From Peribacillus huizhouensis (lineage in GTDB: Bacteria; Bacillota; Bacilli; Bacillales; DSM-1321): a stretch of 64,000 bases of DNA. The position numbers were made by a program, and so were the translations under genes. Positions 55,167-64,000 of the stretch are shown one piece after another. Location of the stretch: the NCBI RefSeq assembly GCF_014138605.1, contig NZ_JACJHX010000013.1, positions 1-64,000 of the forward strand, read 5' to 3'. The first letter of the stretch is position 1; each line of letters opens with the position of its first letter. Below the pieces are notes generated by a model, which saw nothing but the letters and a program-made list of their open reading frames with translations, was not told where the DNA came from and searched no databases.

Positions 55167-56972
55167 ATGAAGACAAGAATAAACCAAATTGTATCATCCT
55201 TCTCATTTCGTGATAAAGTGCTTTTGCTAACCATAACTTGTCTAATATTACCGGCAATATGCACATTCTCAATCTATAATTATTTAACGAAAGATGCTGT
55301 GGAAGAACAAGCCATTATTAGCGCAAAAAATGAATTGAAACTAACAGACGAATACTTAAAGAAAATCTTTGAAGATATGTTATACACCCTAAATTTTATT
55401 CAATTAGACACAGAACTGAACACCATTTTTAGAAATCCTAAATTGAATACGGATGATTTAGAGCATGATAGTCTATATATAAATTTTATTAATGATAAAA
55501 AAGTGAATAGAATTTTGGAAACCCTTACTTTGAGAGATCAAAGTATATTTATCACGATTATACTTAATAATGGGAAATTTTATTCGAACTATTCATTTAA
55601 TGAATATAGTCCGGAACTTGTAAGAAATGAGTCGTGGTTTAAAAAATTAAGCCAACTAACAGGATATCGTTCAATTTGGCTGGAGCCACATACAACGATG
55701 TTCGCATCTGAAAAACTAAAAAGTCCTGATTCAATATCTGTAGCAAGAGTATTACAAGATAGCATAACAGGAGTGTATGGATATGCGATCATTACGACTA
55801 CTGTAGATAGAATTAGCGAGATATTGAAAAGTGAAAACAGCGATAATCACATTTTACTAATGAATGATACGAATCTACTAATTGGTACTAATCAAGATTT
55901 AGATAAAATGTTATCGACACACGTGAGAAGTAAAGAATATTTTAAAAATGAAACGATTATTCGGATCGAAGGTCAAGATTATTTGATCAATACTCGTGAT
56001 CTTTCAATAACGGATTGGAAATTAATTTCACTAATCCCTTATGAAAAAGCCACGTTTCGAGTTAATGCAATTTTCAATAAAATCTTTATCGTTCAAACAA
56101 TTGCATTCCTATTATTTTTATTTTTACTTACATTTATATTAAGTAAGATATTAAATCGGTTAGTTGATTTAAGGAATTTCGCGACAAATGTGCAAAGTGG
56201 TGATTTGTCTGTACGCTCATCTTTAACAGGAAATGATGAAATCGCCACTCTTTCCACCTCTTTCAACCTCATGTTAGATAAAGTGAGGGAAATGATTGAA
56301 GAAAATACAATCATCCAATCAAGAAAAAGGCAAGCGGAATTAGAAATGTTACAGGCGCAAATCAATCCACACTTTTTATTTAATGTCTTAAATTCTATCC
56401 GAATGAAAGTATTGATGAAGCGTGATCATGAAAGTGCTAAAATGATCAGCTCGTTGTCAAAGCTATTACGAATGACGATAGATAAAAACAAAGGGATGAT
56501 CACTTTTCAAGAAGAGTTAGAGATTAATCGAGATTATATTCGCTTAATGAATATGCGCCAAAAACATGAAATTGGCTTGGAAATAAATGTTTGTAAAGAA
56601 ACGCATCACATAAAATTACCGCGCTTAGTATTACAGCCAATCATTGAAAATGCCATTATTCATGGGTTGAACGGACAAGGGGGGGTTATTGAGATAGAAG
56701 CATTATTTCATAATCATACATTGAAAATTGTAATAGAAGATTCAGGGGGAGGAATAGAGGATGAGCATCTTTTAAAACTTAATGAAAATTTAAAGCATGA
56801 AGATTTAGGCTCTACCGAAGACAGTGAAATAAATGGTTTTTCAAGTATTGGTCTATCAAATGTTTATGAAAGAATGAAATTGACATTTGGTGAGAACTTT
56901 ATCATGCATGTACAAAGTGAACTGAATAAGGGGACCAAAGTAACTATGGTAATTCCTATTCAGGAGGAGTGA
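55167..56972 (+). CDS. YesM-like sensor histidine kinase
   Basis: The 601-aa kinase has a first membrane helix (about 17-38), a large extracellular sensor domain (about 40-295), a second helix (about 303-325) and a HAMP domain. The HisKA_7TM-independent LytS/YesM core follows, with phosphorylated His in LQAQINPHFLFNVLNSIR, then N-box LQPIIENAIIHGL, and G-boxes VIEDSGGGIED and GLSNVYERMKLTFGE. GGAGGTTTTGGC precedes the ATG. Its stop overlaps the response regulator region. It probably senses the sugar, directly or through the binding protein, and turns on the importer. Confidence 0.94.
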   Translation: MKTRINQIVSSFSFRDKVLLLTITCLILPAICTFSIYNYLTKDAVEEQAIISAKNELKLTDEYLKKIFEDMLYTLNFIQLDTELNTIFRNPKLNTDDLEHDSLYINFINDKKVNRILETLTLRDQSIFITIILNNGKFYSNYSFNEYSPELVRNESWFKKLSQLTGYRSIWLEPHTTMFASEKLKSPDSISVARVLQDSITGVYGYAIITTTVDRISEILKSENSDNHILLMNDTNLLIGTNQDLDKMLSTHVRSKEYFKNETIIRIEGQDYLINTRDLSITDWKLISLIPYEKATFRVNAIFNKIFIVQTIAFLLFLFLLTFILSKILNRLVDLRNFATNVQSGDLSVRSSLTGNDEIATLSTSFNLMLDKVREMIEENTIIQSRKRQAELEMLQAQINPHFLFNVLNSIRMKVLMKRDHESAKMISSLSKLLRMTIDKNKGMITFQEELEINRDYIRLMNMRQKHEIGLEINVCKETHHIKLPRLVLQPIIENAIIHGLNGQGGVIEIEALFHNHTLKIVIEDSGGGIEDEHLLKLNENLKHEDLGSTEDSEINGFSSIGLSNVYERMKLTFGENFIMHVQSELNKGTKVTMVIPIQEE

Positions 56973-56977
56973 ATAGG

Positions 56978-58588
56978 ATGTATAAAGTGATGTTAGTAGA
57001 TGACGATTATCCAGTATTAGAGTATCTTTCAAAAATGATTGATTGGAGTGAACTTGGTTTAACTTTACAAAGTGTACATATAAATGGCATGAGTGCGTTA
57101 ATAGAAGCGGAGACGAGCATGCCAGATATCCTAATAACAGATATTGGAATGCCGAAAATGGATGGCATTAATCTTACAAAAAAGTTAAAAGAAAAAAACT
57201 CATCTTTAATAGTTGCTATTCTTTCATGTCATAATGAATTTGAATTTGTACAATCAGCATTAAAATTAAAGGTACAAGAGTACATTTTAAAGGATAGATT
57301 AGATCTTGATCAAGTCGTACAATTATTACGTCAATTCAAACATACATTGGATGTTGAGCAAAATAATAAGAAAAGTCAATTGCAAATGGCCCATACCCTT
57401 GAAAGAAATAAAGCAATGATGATAGAGAAACTATTAAATAAAACGATCTATCAGCCACTTCATTATGAAAAAGATTGGTCAAAAGAGGCTGAATTATTTG
57501 GTATCAAAAGAAACCAGAAATACATCATTATATTATGTGTAGTCGATGCTTACCAATCATTGCTTAATCAGTTCCGTTCAAAGGCTCTGATGAACTTTCT
57601 ATTTTATAATGTCATAACAGAAATGATGGATAAAGAAGAATTAAAAGGTGTGTACGGACATTTTGACAAGGAGAATTCCTATTTATTTATTCCAGATCAC
57701 GATATATGTGAAGAAGATACTTATAAGATTAAAAAAGTCATTGAAAAGATCCAATGTATATTTTATGAAACATTTGGAATATCTATATCGTTTATTATCG
57801 GTAAAGGTGCTACATTACCAATTGAAATTAAGAATCAAATGATTAAACTAATGGAGTCTAAAGTTCAAAAATTTTATCTGAAACCAAAGAGTATAGTGAA
57901 CTTACAAGAATTACCTATATCACAAGAAAATATTTTTAGTTGGTATAATGAAGCATCTAGGGAATTCAAAGAAACCATCGTGCTAAATAATGTGGAAATG
58001 GAACAAAAAGTAGCAATGATAAAAAAATGGATCCAATTTATTATAGACCATCAATTTTCACCAGACTCGGTTAAAGACTGGATGTTGAAGATATTACTTG
58101 ATATTAAAGTAAAAATTCAAGCGTTGACAAATTTTAAATTGTATGGAGTACCTGAAAATCTATATGATACGATTTCACAAATCAACGGAATTTTTGAAAT
58201 GGAAAATTGGCTAATCGAGTTCTTTAATAAAAGTAGTAATCAAGCAATCTATGAATCAATATCAAACGTAGAAATTGCAAATGCTTGCAGGTACATTTCT
58301 GAAAATATTCATAGGAAAATAACACAGGATGAAGTAGCGAGTTACTTACACCTTAATTCTAGTTATTTTAGCCGCTTGTTTAAAAAAGAAGTAGGGGAAA
58401 ATTTCGTTAAGTACATTGTAAATTTGAAAATGAAACGTGCGAAAGAATTATTGGATCAAACGAATTATACAGTAATCGAAATTAGTGAACTGTTGGGTTA
58501 TGAAAATCAGAGTTATTTTAACAAAACTTTTAAAGCGTTTGCAGGGATTGCTCCTATAGAATATAGAAAGGGAGATTATGCAAAATAG
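56978..58588 (+). CDS. YesN-like response regulator, AraC type
   Basis: The 536-aa protein has a receiver domain (1-120) with acidic VDDDYP, phospho-Asp in LITDIGMPKMDG and Lys in LKDRLD. A long middle domain (130-430) has no known name. The C-terminal AraC domain has two helix-turn-helices (KITQDEVASYLHLNSSYFSRLFKKEVGENFVKY in pieces, TVIEISELLGYENQSYFNKTFKAFAG). ATG 56978 follows CAGGAGGAG by 8 nt; the GTG at 56969 is inside that site. It should bind near the importer promoter at 50.6 kb. Confidence 0.93.
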   Translation: MYKVMLVDDDYPVLEYLSKMIDWSELGLTLQSVHINGMSALIEAETSMPDILITDIGMPKMDGINLTKKLKEKNSSLIVAILSCHNEFEFVQSALKLKVQEYILKDRLDLDQVVQLLRQFKHTLDVEQNNKKSQLQMAHTLERNKAMMIEKLLNKTIYQPLHYEKDWSKEAELFGIKRNQKYIIILCVVDAYQSLLNQFRSKALMNFLFYNVITEMMDKEELKGVYGHFDKENSYLFIPDHDICEEDTYKIKKVIEKIQCIFYETFGISISFIIGKGATLPIEIKNQMIKLMESKVQKFYLKPKSIVNLQELPISQENIFSWYNEASREFKETIVLNNVEMEQKVAMIKKWIQFIIDHQFSPDSVKDWMLKILLDIKVKIQALTNFKLYGVPENLYDTISQINGIFEMENWLIEFFNKSSNQAIYESISNVEIANACRYISENIHRKITQDEVASYLHLNSSYFSRLFKKEVGENFVKYIVNLKMKRAKELLDQTNYTVIEISELLGYENQSYFNKTFKAFAGIAPIEYRKGDYAK

Positions 58589-58897
58589 GACATGGGGTTA
58601 AAACGGCTACCTTTTACCATGAAGGGGTCATTCTGTAGCAGGCTACATTCACCTAATCACAATGATGGCGGTTGGAGACCGGATTTTGCAGTAATTTCTT
58701 AAAAAGTACATATATTTTCTAAATAGTTTGGCTAGAAACTTCTGATCTACGAACTGGATAAGGACAAGTTGCAAGACTAGATTGATTGGTATGTCTGAGA
58801 TTTCTAACAGCTTTTAAGTTGTAAGGAAATGGGACAGGCGCAGAAAATTTAATGCAGCAATCCACTTTCATCAGGTGATACTGTTTGAGATCCAGGA
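58589..58897. other. Gene-free stretch, probably decayed DNA
   Basis: No complete gene is visible. A 62-codon minus-strand frame (58719-58907) has no ribosome binding site and no recognised family; it may be a relic of an insertion element. Confidence 0.4.
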
Positions 58898-59274
58898 CCA
58901 TTTTCAACGAATGAATCAGGTCTTGTTCGTCAATGGCTAGATACAGTCAAAGCGATCGCAGAAGATCAGGAACTTCCTGAACCGATTATCAAAACAAGAA
59001 ACCTAGAAAAATATGAACTTTCATATAAAGCAATTGGCCTTCATCTTTTATTTTTATATCGTTTAGATAAAAGGACAGAAGGTATTTATTAGGAACGTGT
59101 CCTTGAAGAAATCAGCGATGGTGTACTGGATCATTTAAAAGATGAAGTAATCAATTATCAAAAAAATGCAAGCGTTGCGGCAAAAAACTGCCTGACGACT
59201 TAAAATTTCCAATTTGTGAATCTTGTTACCAAAATGGGAAAAGAAGAATATTCCGATCTAATAATCGTCGGTAG
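58898..59274 (+). pseudogene. Second, decayed 3' end of the Suv3-like helicase
   Basis: The frame reads PFSTNESGLVRQWLDTVKAI, AEDQELPEPIIKTRNLE and YELSYKAIGLHLLFLYRLD, matching residues ~735-820 of the helicase at 46764-49340. A Trp codon has become TAG at 59089-59091. One A is missing from an A-run near 59160, shifting the zinc-ribbon part (CKRCGKKLPDDLKFPICESC) into another frame until TAG 59274. DNA identity to the intact copy is roughly four in five by eye. The first ~735 codons are absent. Confidence 0.93.
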
Positions 59275-59382
59275 TAATATAGATTTAGACTTAAAGTCTG
59301 GATTCTCAATATAGTTAGGAGATATCTTTTTATCAGATTAATTTACATAGATTATTCAGCTAAAACCACTAATTGGAGAATG

Positions 59383-59434
59383 AAATAACCTTCAGTAGGA
59401 AATAAAAGCCTCACTGATGGTTATTTTATTTTTT
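59383..59434 (+). terminator. Intrinsic terminator
   Basis: AAATAACC-TCAGT-GG pairs with CC-ACTGA-GGTTATTT with bulges, followed by a long T-tract. The core resembles the ATCAGTGGG hairpin repeats at 21.1 and 25.9 kb. Confidence 0.75.
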
Positions 59435-59594
59435 TTAAATATTTAATGAAAGTTGTGCGCAATAGTATAAAAAATTTTATTAAGAATGAATTTTGGTTGT
59501 TGAATTTTCAGAAACAAATGACTATAATAAAATATATTATTCCGATTGATTTACATTGGATAAACAATTGTTATGAATGGAAGGGGGCAGAAGC

Positions 59595-60794
59595 ATGCGA
59601 GGAATCATACATAATAGTGAAATTTTAGCATCTATATATAGTGATCTTGATAATAGCTTCGAGCAAATTAAGAACTGGAGAAGATATTTGCACCAACATC
59701 CTGAACTTTCTTTTCAAGAAATACAGACTGCTGAATTTATTGCTGAAACTTTGAAAAGCTTTGGTCTAGAAGTTAGGACGCAAGTTGGTGGGAATGGAGT
59801 TATTGGGATATTACAAGGAGAAAAAGAGGGGAAAACGATTGCATTAAGAGCTGATTTCGATGCCCTTCCAATTTTGGATGAGAAGGACGTCGTGTTCAAA
59901 TCACTTAATCCGGGCGTTATGCATGCGTGTGGTCATGATGGTCATACATCCGCTTTATTAGGTGTAGCCCAAACATTAAATAAATTTCGCCATAACATAA
60001 ATGGGAAAATTTTGTTTGTTTTTCAACATGCTGAAGAACTTCCACCTGGTGGTGCGCAAGCAATGGTTGCTGAAGGAATTTTAGATGAAGTAGACTATGT
60101 ATTTGCAGCTCATTTGGCAACAGAACTTCCTTTAGGAAAAATCGCTGTAGGCGAAGGTTATAAAATGGCAGCGGTTGATAAATTTGCAATTACGATACAA
60201 GGAAAAGGGGGCCACGGGGCAAAACCGGAAGAGTCCATTGATTCGATTGTAATTGGGAGTGAAATCGTTAGTTCCTTACAAAAAATCGTAAGTCGAAGAA
60301 TTAGTCCTTTACAATCAGCAGTTGTGACGATAGGCGTTTTTCAAGCGGGAACAGCGTTTAATATTATCGCTGATTCTTGTAAATTAGAAGGGACAGTACG
60401 TACATTTAATCGTCAAGTAAGAGACCAGGTTGAAAGTGAGATCAATGCGATAGTTAACGGAATTACATCTGGTTTTCATGCTACTTCTAAAATCGATTAT
60501 CTAAGAGGTTATCCTGCTTTATATAATCACAAGGTGGAATCTGAAACAGTAAGGGAAATTTTATCTGAAACCTTTTCAAATGATGCAGTAATTGAATTAG
60601 AGACGTCTATGGGAGCAGAAGATTTTTCTTATTTTTTACAAGAAAAACCGGGGACATATTTCAAAGTTGGTGCTCGAACGGATGAAGAGTACACACAATT
60701 CCCACATCATCATCCACGTTTTGATTTTGATGAAAGAGCATTGTTAATGATTGAAAAGAGTTTCGTGAAAATTATTTCGCATTATTTATTTTAG
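59595..60794 (+). CDS. M20-family amidohydrolase / N-acyl amino acid deacylase
   Basis: The 399-aa zinc peptidase-like protein has WRRYLHQHPELSFQE (about 26-40), LRADFDALPI, HACGHDGHTSALLG (metal His and Asp), FVFQHAEELPPGGAQ (catalytic Glu), and GKGGHGAKPEESID of the dimer domain. MGAEDFSYFLQ is near the end. These are the marks of the aminoacylase/hippurate hydrolase group, which removes acyl groups from amino acids. GGAAGGGGGCAG precedes ATG 59595. It opens an operon with a VOC protein and an SsuABC-type importer, so the imported compound may be its substrate. Confidence 0.92.
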   Translation: MRGIIHNSEILASIYSDLDNSFEQIKNWRRYLHQHPELSFQEIQTAEFIAETLKSFGLEVRTQVGGNGVIGILQGEKEGKTIALRADFDALPILDEKDVVFKSLNPGVMHACGHDGHTSALLGVAQTLNKFRHNINGKILFVFQHAEELPPGGAQAMVAEGILDEVDYVFAAHLATELPLGKIAVGEGYKMAAVDKFAITIQGKGGHGAKPEESIDSIVIGSEIVSSLQKIVSRRISPLQSAVVTIGVFQAGTAFNIIADSCKLEGTVRTFNRQVRDQVESEINAIVNGITSGFHATSKIDYLRGYPALYNHKVESETVREILSETFSNDAVIELETSMGAEDFSYFLQEKPGTYFKVGARTDEEYTQFPHHHPRFDFDERALLMIEKSFVKIISHYLF

Positions 60795-60814
60795 TAAGAG
60801 AAGGAGGAGACGTC

Positions 60815-61627
60815 ATGGCGTTTATTTTTGACCACTTAGTTCATTTTGTTGAAGATCCGAAAGTAGCAATTGAAGAATTAGAATCTTATGGGATCCATGC
60901 AGTTGAAGGTGGGGTACATGAAAAGCGAGGAACATACAATACTCTTAGTTATTTTGATTTAAGTTATATAGAGTTTCTTGGTACATATGATCGAACTTTA
61001 GTTGAACAAACGGAGCATCTTCCAAATAGCCTGCAGGAGACAATCGTTTTAGACCGATTTGCAGAAGGGTTCTCTCGGTTTGCAGTACGGACTACAAATA
61101 TAAATAAAGATGCAGAAAAATTTCGTGAAAAAGGATTGAAGGTCAATGGCCCTGTTCCTTATAGTAGAAAAAGACCTGATGGCAGTTTAATAGAGTGGCA
61201 ATTATTATTTGTAGGAGATGATCAGAACGAATTACAATTACCGTTTATCATTCAATGGCATGATAGTGATGAGGTAAGACGAAATGAACAAATTAAAAAA
61301 GGGGTAATTGTAGAACACCCAGCTGGGATTGCTTTTTCCCACGTCATGTTTGCCGTTAAAGATGTAGATTATGCGATTGAAAAATGGTCGAATTTATTAG
61401 AGTTGAAAGCTGGCGATGTTTATATCGATGATAAACTGCAAGCTAAATGTCAAACATTAGAACTTGAAGGCGGTAATTTAGTGTTCTGTAGTCCGATAGG
61501 TGATGGGATTGTTTCTGAAACATTAGAGAAAAGAGGCGAAAAGCCATTTCAAGTAAACTTTTCAGGTGGAAGCAGTAATCTAACCTTTGAGTTATTAGGT
61601 GGAGTATATAACATTATCAATTCATAA
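60815..61627 (+). CDS. Glyoxalase-like (VOC) protein, two-domain
   Basis: The 270-aa protein starts FIFDHLVHFVEDPKVAIEELESYGIHAVEGGVHEKRGTYNTL (in pieces), the pattern of the Glyoxalase_3 family. GIAFSHVMFAVKDVDYAIEKW marks a second VOC unit at about 165-185. His in FDHLVHF and Glu in IEFLG may bind metal. AGAAGGAGGAG precedes the ATG, 20 nt after the amidohydrolase. Function unknown; the operon suggests a step in handling an imported sulfur- or nitrogen-containing compound. Confidence 0.85.
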   Translation: MAFIFDHLVHFVEDPKVAIEELESYGIHAVEGGVHEKRGTYNTLSYFDLSYIEFLGTYDRTLVEQTEHLPNSLQETIVLDRFAEGFSRFAVRTTNINKDAEKFREKGLKVNGPVPYSRKRPDGSLIEWQLLFVGDDQNELQLPFIIQWHDSDEVRRNEQIKKGVIVEHPAGIAFSHVMFAVKDVDYAIEKWSNLLELKAGDVYIDDKLQAKCQTLELEGGNLVFCSPIGDGIVSETLEKRGEKPFQVNFSGGSSNLTFELLGGVYNIINS

Positions 61628-61777
61628 AAATAGCTATATTGCTAATATGATAGGAATGTTGGTTACAGTGTAGCTAATCACTTCTTATTAGGGACTGTTG
61701 AGCATTTCAATTGAAATATTTCTTTAACTATAAAACCAAGTAAACAGATATAAATAAATAGTATAGGAGTTTAGAAA

Positions 61778-62770
61778 ATGAAAATTAAAAGAAATTTGTT
61801 TTCCTTCATTAGTTTGATGATCGTATTGGCTGTCGCGTTAGCTGGCTGTGGTTCTTCACCTAATTCTGATAAAACTTCAGGACAAAACGAAAATGGTAGC
61901 TCAGATAAAATAATTCGTATGGGCTACCAAAAAGGAAATACGATCAATATATTAAAAGAAAGTGGCATATTAGAGGAAAAATTGAAAGAAAAAGGCTATA
62001 CAGTTGAATGGAAAGAATTTGTCCATGGAAATGCAGTAGTAGAGGGACTCGTTACAAAAAATATTGATTTTGGTCATGCAGCTGATGGAGCAGGTATTTA
62101 TGCTCAAGCAGGTAATAAACCATTGGTTTATGTTGGGGCTGATTTACCGAACCCTGAAGGTGTTGGTGTATTAGTTCACAAAGATTCTGGTCTTACATCG
62201 ATCAAAGATTTAAAAGGCAAAAAGATTGGTGTATTACAAGGTGGAAACCATCATTATTTAGCAGTTCTTGCCCTAGAAGAGGCAGGGATCAGTGCTGAGG
62301 ATGTGGAGTGGGTGTACTTAAATGATGCAGCTCAAGGTCGTACAGCATTTGAAACGAATAAAATTGACGTACTTGCTTCATACGATCCATTTTTAGCGGG
62401 GACGGAAATAGACTTAGAAACGATTAATTTGACAGAAGGAAAAGATTACGGTTATCCAAATCGAACATTTTATTATACGAACGAAGAGTTCAATCAAGAA
62501 CATCCTGAATTAGTAGAGCTAATCTTAGCAGCGACAGATGAATCTGATAAATGGGCTAATGAAAATAAACCAGAAGTAGTGAAGTTAGTATCTAAAATGT
62601 TAGGAATTGATGAAGCTATTATCGCTAAGGCTATAGAACGTCGTGAATATGGTGTCAATAAAATAAATGAAGAAATTATTGCTGCCCAACAAAAACAAGC
62701 AGATGTTTACTATGAACTTGGTTTAATTCCAGCAAAAATAGATGTTGCTGAATATATGCCGATTAATTAA
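61778..62770 (+). CDS. ABC importer substrate-binding lipoprotein, SsuA/TauA-like
   Basis: This 330-aa NMT1/THI5-like binding protein has a type II signal peptide with lipobox LAGC. IIRMGYQKGNTINILKESG, VEGLVTKNIDFGHAADGA and LKGKKIGVLQGGNHHYLAVLALEEAG fit the sulfonate/taurine/nitrate group. Unlike typical SsuA, the ligand is uncertain; an acylated amino acid or aliphatic sulfonate is possible. TAGGAGTTTAGAAA precedes the ATG, 150 nt after the VOC gene. Permease and ATPase follow. Confidence 0.92.
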   Translation: MKIKRNLFSFISLMIVLAVALAGCGSSPNSDKTSGQNENGSSDKIIRMGYQKGNTINILKESGILEEKLKEKGYTVEWKEFVHGNAVVEGLVTKNIDFGHAADGAGIYAQAGNKPLVYVGADLPNPEGVGVLVHKDSGLTSIKDLKGKKIGVLQGGNHHYLAVLALEEAGISAEDVEWVYLNDAAQGRTAFETNKIDVLASYDPFLAGTEIDLETINLTEGKDYGYPNRTFYYTNEEFNQEHPELVELILAATDESDKWANENKPEVVKLVSKMLGIDEAIIAKAIERREYGVNKINEEIIAAQQKQADVYYELGLIPAKIDVAEYMPIN

Positions 62771-62784
62771 GCTAGGAGAATATA

Positions 62785-63552
62785 ATGAATAAAAAAATGG
62801 TACTCAAGATTATCCCATGGATTATCCCAATTGGAACAATTCTCATATGGCAACTTATTGCCTCGAATGAATGGATATCGACTCGACTTGTACCAGCACC
62901 TTTTACCGTATTAACGAGTTTTTATCAATTAGTCATGTCGGGTGAATTATTTTATCATATGGAAATGAGCTTAACGAGAGCTCTCATAGGATTGCTCATT
63001 GGTGGGGGTATAGGTTTTATACTTGGGATTGCAAATGGTCTGTCTAAATTTTCATACTTGTTTACAGATACATCTTTACAAATGATTCGAAATATACCGA
63101 ACTTAGCGCTTATGCCGCTTGTCATCATTTGGTTCGGCATTGATGAAGGGGCAAAAATCTTTCTAGTTGCTATTGGTGTAATGTTCCCCATTTATATTAA
63201 TACACTTCATGGTATTAAAAATATTGATGCTGGGTTTATTGAAATGGGAAAAATGTACGGATTGAAAGGGTGGGCATTATTTAAAGAAATCTTATTACCA
63301 GGGGCATTACCATCTATTTTCGTTGGCTTGCGCTATGCTTTAGGTATAATGTGGATTACTTTAATTGTCGCTGAAACGATAGCTACCTCAAGAGGTGTTG
63401 GATACTTAGCTATGACCGCTCAACAATTTATGCAGTCAGACATTATCCTAATTACGATTATCTTATATGCCGTATTCGGAAAAGTAGCCGATTTAATTGC
63501 TCAATGGGGAGAAAGAAAAGCACTGCGATGGCATAAAAGCTACATTAAGTAA
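62785..63552 (+). CDS. ABC importer permease, SsuC/TauC-like
   Basis: This 255-aa permease has six helices and a typical start (WIIPIGTILIWQLIAS, then RLVPAPFTVLTSF). The ATPase-contact loop reads IEMGKMYGLKGWALFKEILLPGALPSIFVGLRYALG in pieces. AGGAGAATATA precedes the ATG, 14 nt after the binding protein. Confidence 0.94.
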   Translation: MNKKMVLKIIPWIIPIGTILIWQLIASNEWISTRLVPAPFTVLTSFYQLVMSGELFYHMEMSLTRALIGLLIGGGIGFILGIANGLSKFSYLFTDTSLQMIRNIPNLALMPLVIIWFGIDEGAKIFLVAIGVMFPIYINTLHGIKNIDAGFIEMGKMYGLKGWALFKEILLPGALPSIFVGLRYALGIMWITLIVAETIATSRGVGYLAMTAQQFMQSDIILITIILYAVFGKVADLIAQWGERKALRWHKSYIK

Positions 63553-63570
63553 TGTCTGGAGGGATCAATT

Positions 63571-64000
63571 ATGGGTGTGCCATCTTTAGCAGAGAGATCT
63601 ACACATCAAAAAAAGGCTGTACAAATTCTTCTACAGCAGATTGATAAATCATTTGGAGATAAAACGGTATTAAAAAATCTTAATTTAGAAATTGAATCAG
63701 GAGAATTTGTTGTCATCGTTGGTAAAAGTGGAAGTGGAAAAAGTACTCTTTTACGTTTAGTGGCTGGTTTAGAGGAACCAACATCAGGACAAATTACCTT
63801 TAATGATCAATCGATTAAAGACTCTAAATTAAGCGCTACTATGATGTATCAAGATTCTCGTCTTTTACCTTGGAAAACAGTTATAAATAATGTAGGTTTA
63901 GGGTTAAAAGGGGACTGGAAGGAAAAAGCAGAAAAAACATTAGATTTGGTTGGCTTGTATTCTTTTAAAGATCAATGGCCATCGACGCTGTCTGGTGGAC
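63571..64000 (+). CDS. ABC importer ATP-binding protein, SsuB/TauB-like (partial)
   Basis: The gene runs off the window after about 143 codons. [21 protein letters not shown] leads to Walker [22 protein letters not shown] and the Q-loop [14 protein letters not shown]; the window ends in the signature LSGG. GGAGGGATCAATT precedes ATG 63571. With the two genes before it this completes a sulfonate/nitrate-type importer. Confidence 0.94.
   Translation, partial: MGVPSLAERSTHQKKAVQILLQQIDKSFGDKTVLKNLNLEIESGEFVVIVGKSGSGKSTLLRLVAGLEEPTSGQITFNDQSIKDSKLSATMMYQDSRLLPWKTVINNVGLGLKGDWKEKAEKTLDLVGLYSFKDQWPSTLSGG

Noticed and set aside
58719-58907. 62-codon minus-strand ORF
   Set aside because: No ribosome binding site or recognised family; kept only as possible decayed element DNA.

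Overview
The window looks like chromosomal DNA of a low-GC, endospore-forming member of the Bacillaceae. Evidence: AT-rich sequence with strong GGAGG-type ribosome binding sites, a tricistronic GerA-family germinant receptor, two T-box leaders, two TPP riboswitches, a YesM/YesN two-component pair, a rifampin phosphotransferase, and short repeats scattered between genes (TTATAGGGCCATTTAA and TTCAACAATCGGGC types). I cannot name a species. No prophage, plasmid origin, rRNA, tRNA or CRISPR array was seen.

Layout. 1-110: 3' tail (domains V and VI) of a group II intron ending in a terminator-linked repeat. 122-6.7 kb: small accessory genes and a leucine T-box followed by leuA. 7.1-9.7 kb: monomeric sarcosine oxidase and a T-box-controlled ATP-grasp ligase. 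9.9-12.1 kb: lipoprotein, a DUF2975 / frameshifted HTH pair, small membrane ORF. 12.5-17 kb: rifampin phosphotransferase and an MFS permease. 17.5-20.3 kb: IS21 fragment, then a TPP riboswitch in front of an SDR and a flavin monooxygenase. 20.7-30.2 kb: a decayed UvrX polymerase, a ROK repressor, and a nickel-pincer cluster (LarA-like isomerase, SDR, LarE, gluconokinase-like FGGY kinase, LarB, LarC1, LarC2) followed by a transketolase relic. 30.3-35 kb: a MITE-like element and the gerA-gerC-gerB operon. 35-39.6 kb: maltose acetyltransferase, ROK/MFS pair, small genes. 39.9-44.2 kb: TPP riboswitch and tenI-thiO-thiS-thiG-thiF. 44.3-49.3 kb: VOC and AlkD-like genes and a large Suv3-like helicase. 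49.4-59.3 kb: a long palindrome, an IS110 relic, a YesL/ABC sugar importer/YesMN block, and a second, decayed 3' end of the helicase. 59.6-64 kb: M20 amidohydrolase, VOC protein and an SsuABC-type importer running off the end.

How genes work together. The most interesting module is the ROK-controlled cluster at 21.2-29.8 kb. It holds a nickel-pincer isomerase keeping the nickel-site residues of LarA, the LarBCE genes that make the cofactor, an SDR of the mannonate-oxidoreductase type and a gluconokinase-like kinase. A plausible reading is fructuronate to mannonate (SDR), mannonate to gluconate (nickel 2-epimerase), gluconate to 6-phosphogluconate (kinase), feeding the pentose phosphate pathway. 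A perfect XylR-like operator lies over the expected transcription start. This pathway is an inference.

Second in interest are riboswitch-gene pairings: a TPP riboswitch on an SDR plus an NtaA/DszA-type monooxygenase with no known thiamine role, and a T-box on a lone ATP-grasp ligase. The thi operon at 40.4-44.2 kb is conventional thiazole biosynthesis. Two genes (DUF2975 and maa) have good ribosome binding sites correctly spaced from ATA codons rather than ATG. The 49.3-59.3 kb block is bounded by an intact and a broken copy of the same helicase 3' end, which suggests it arrived as a unit.
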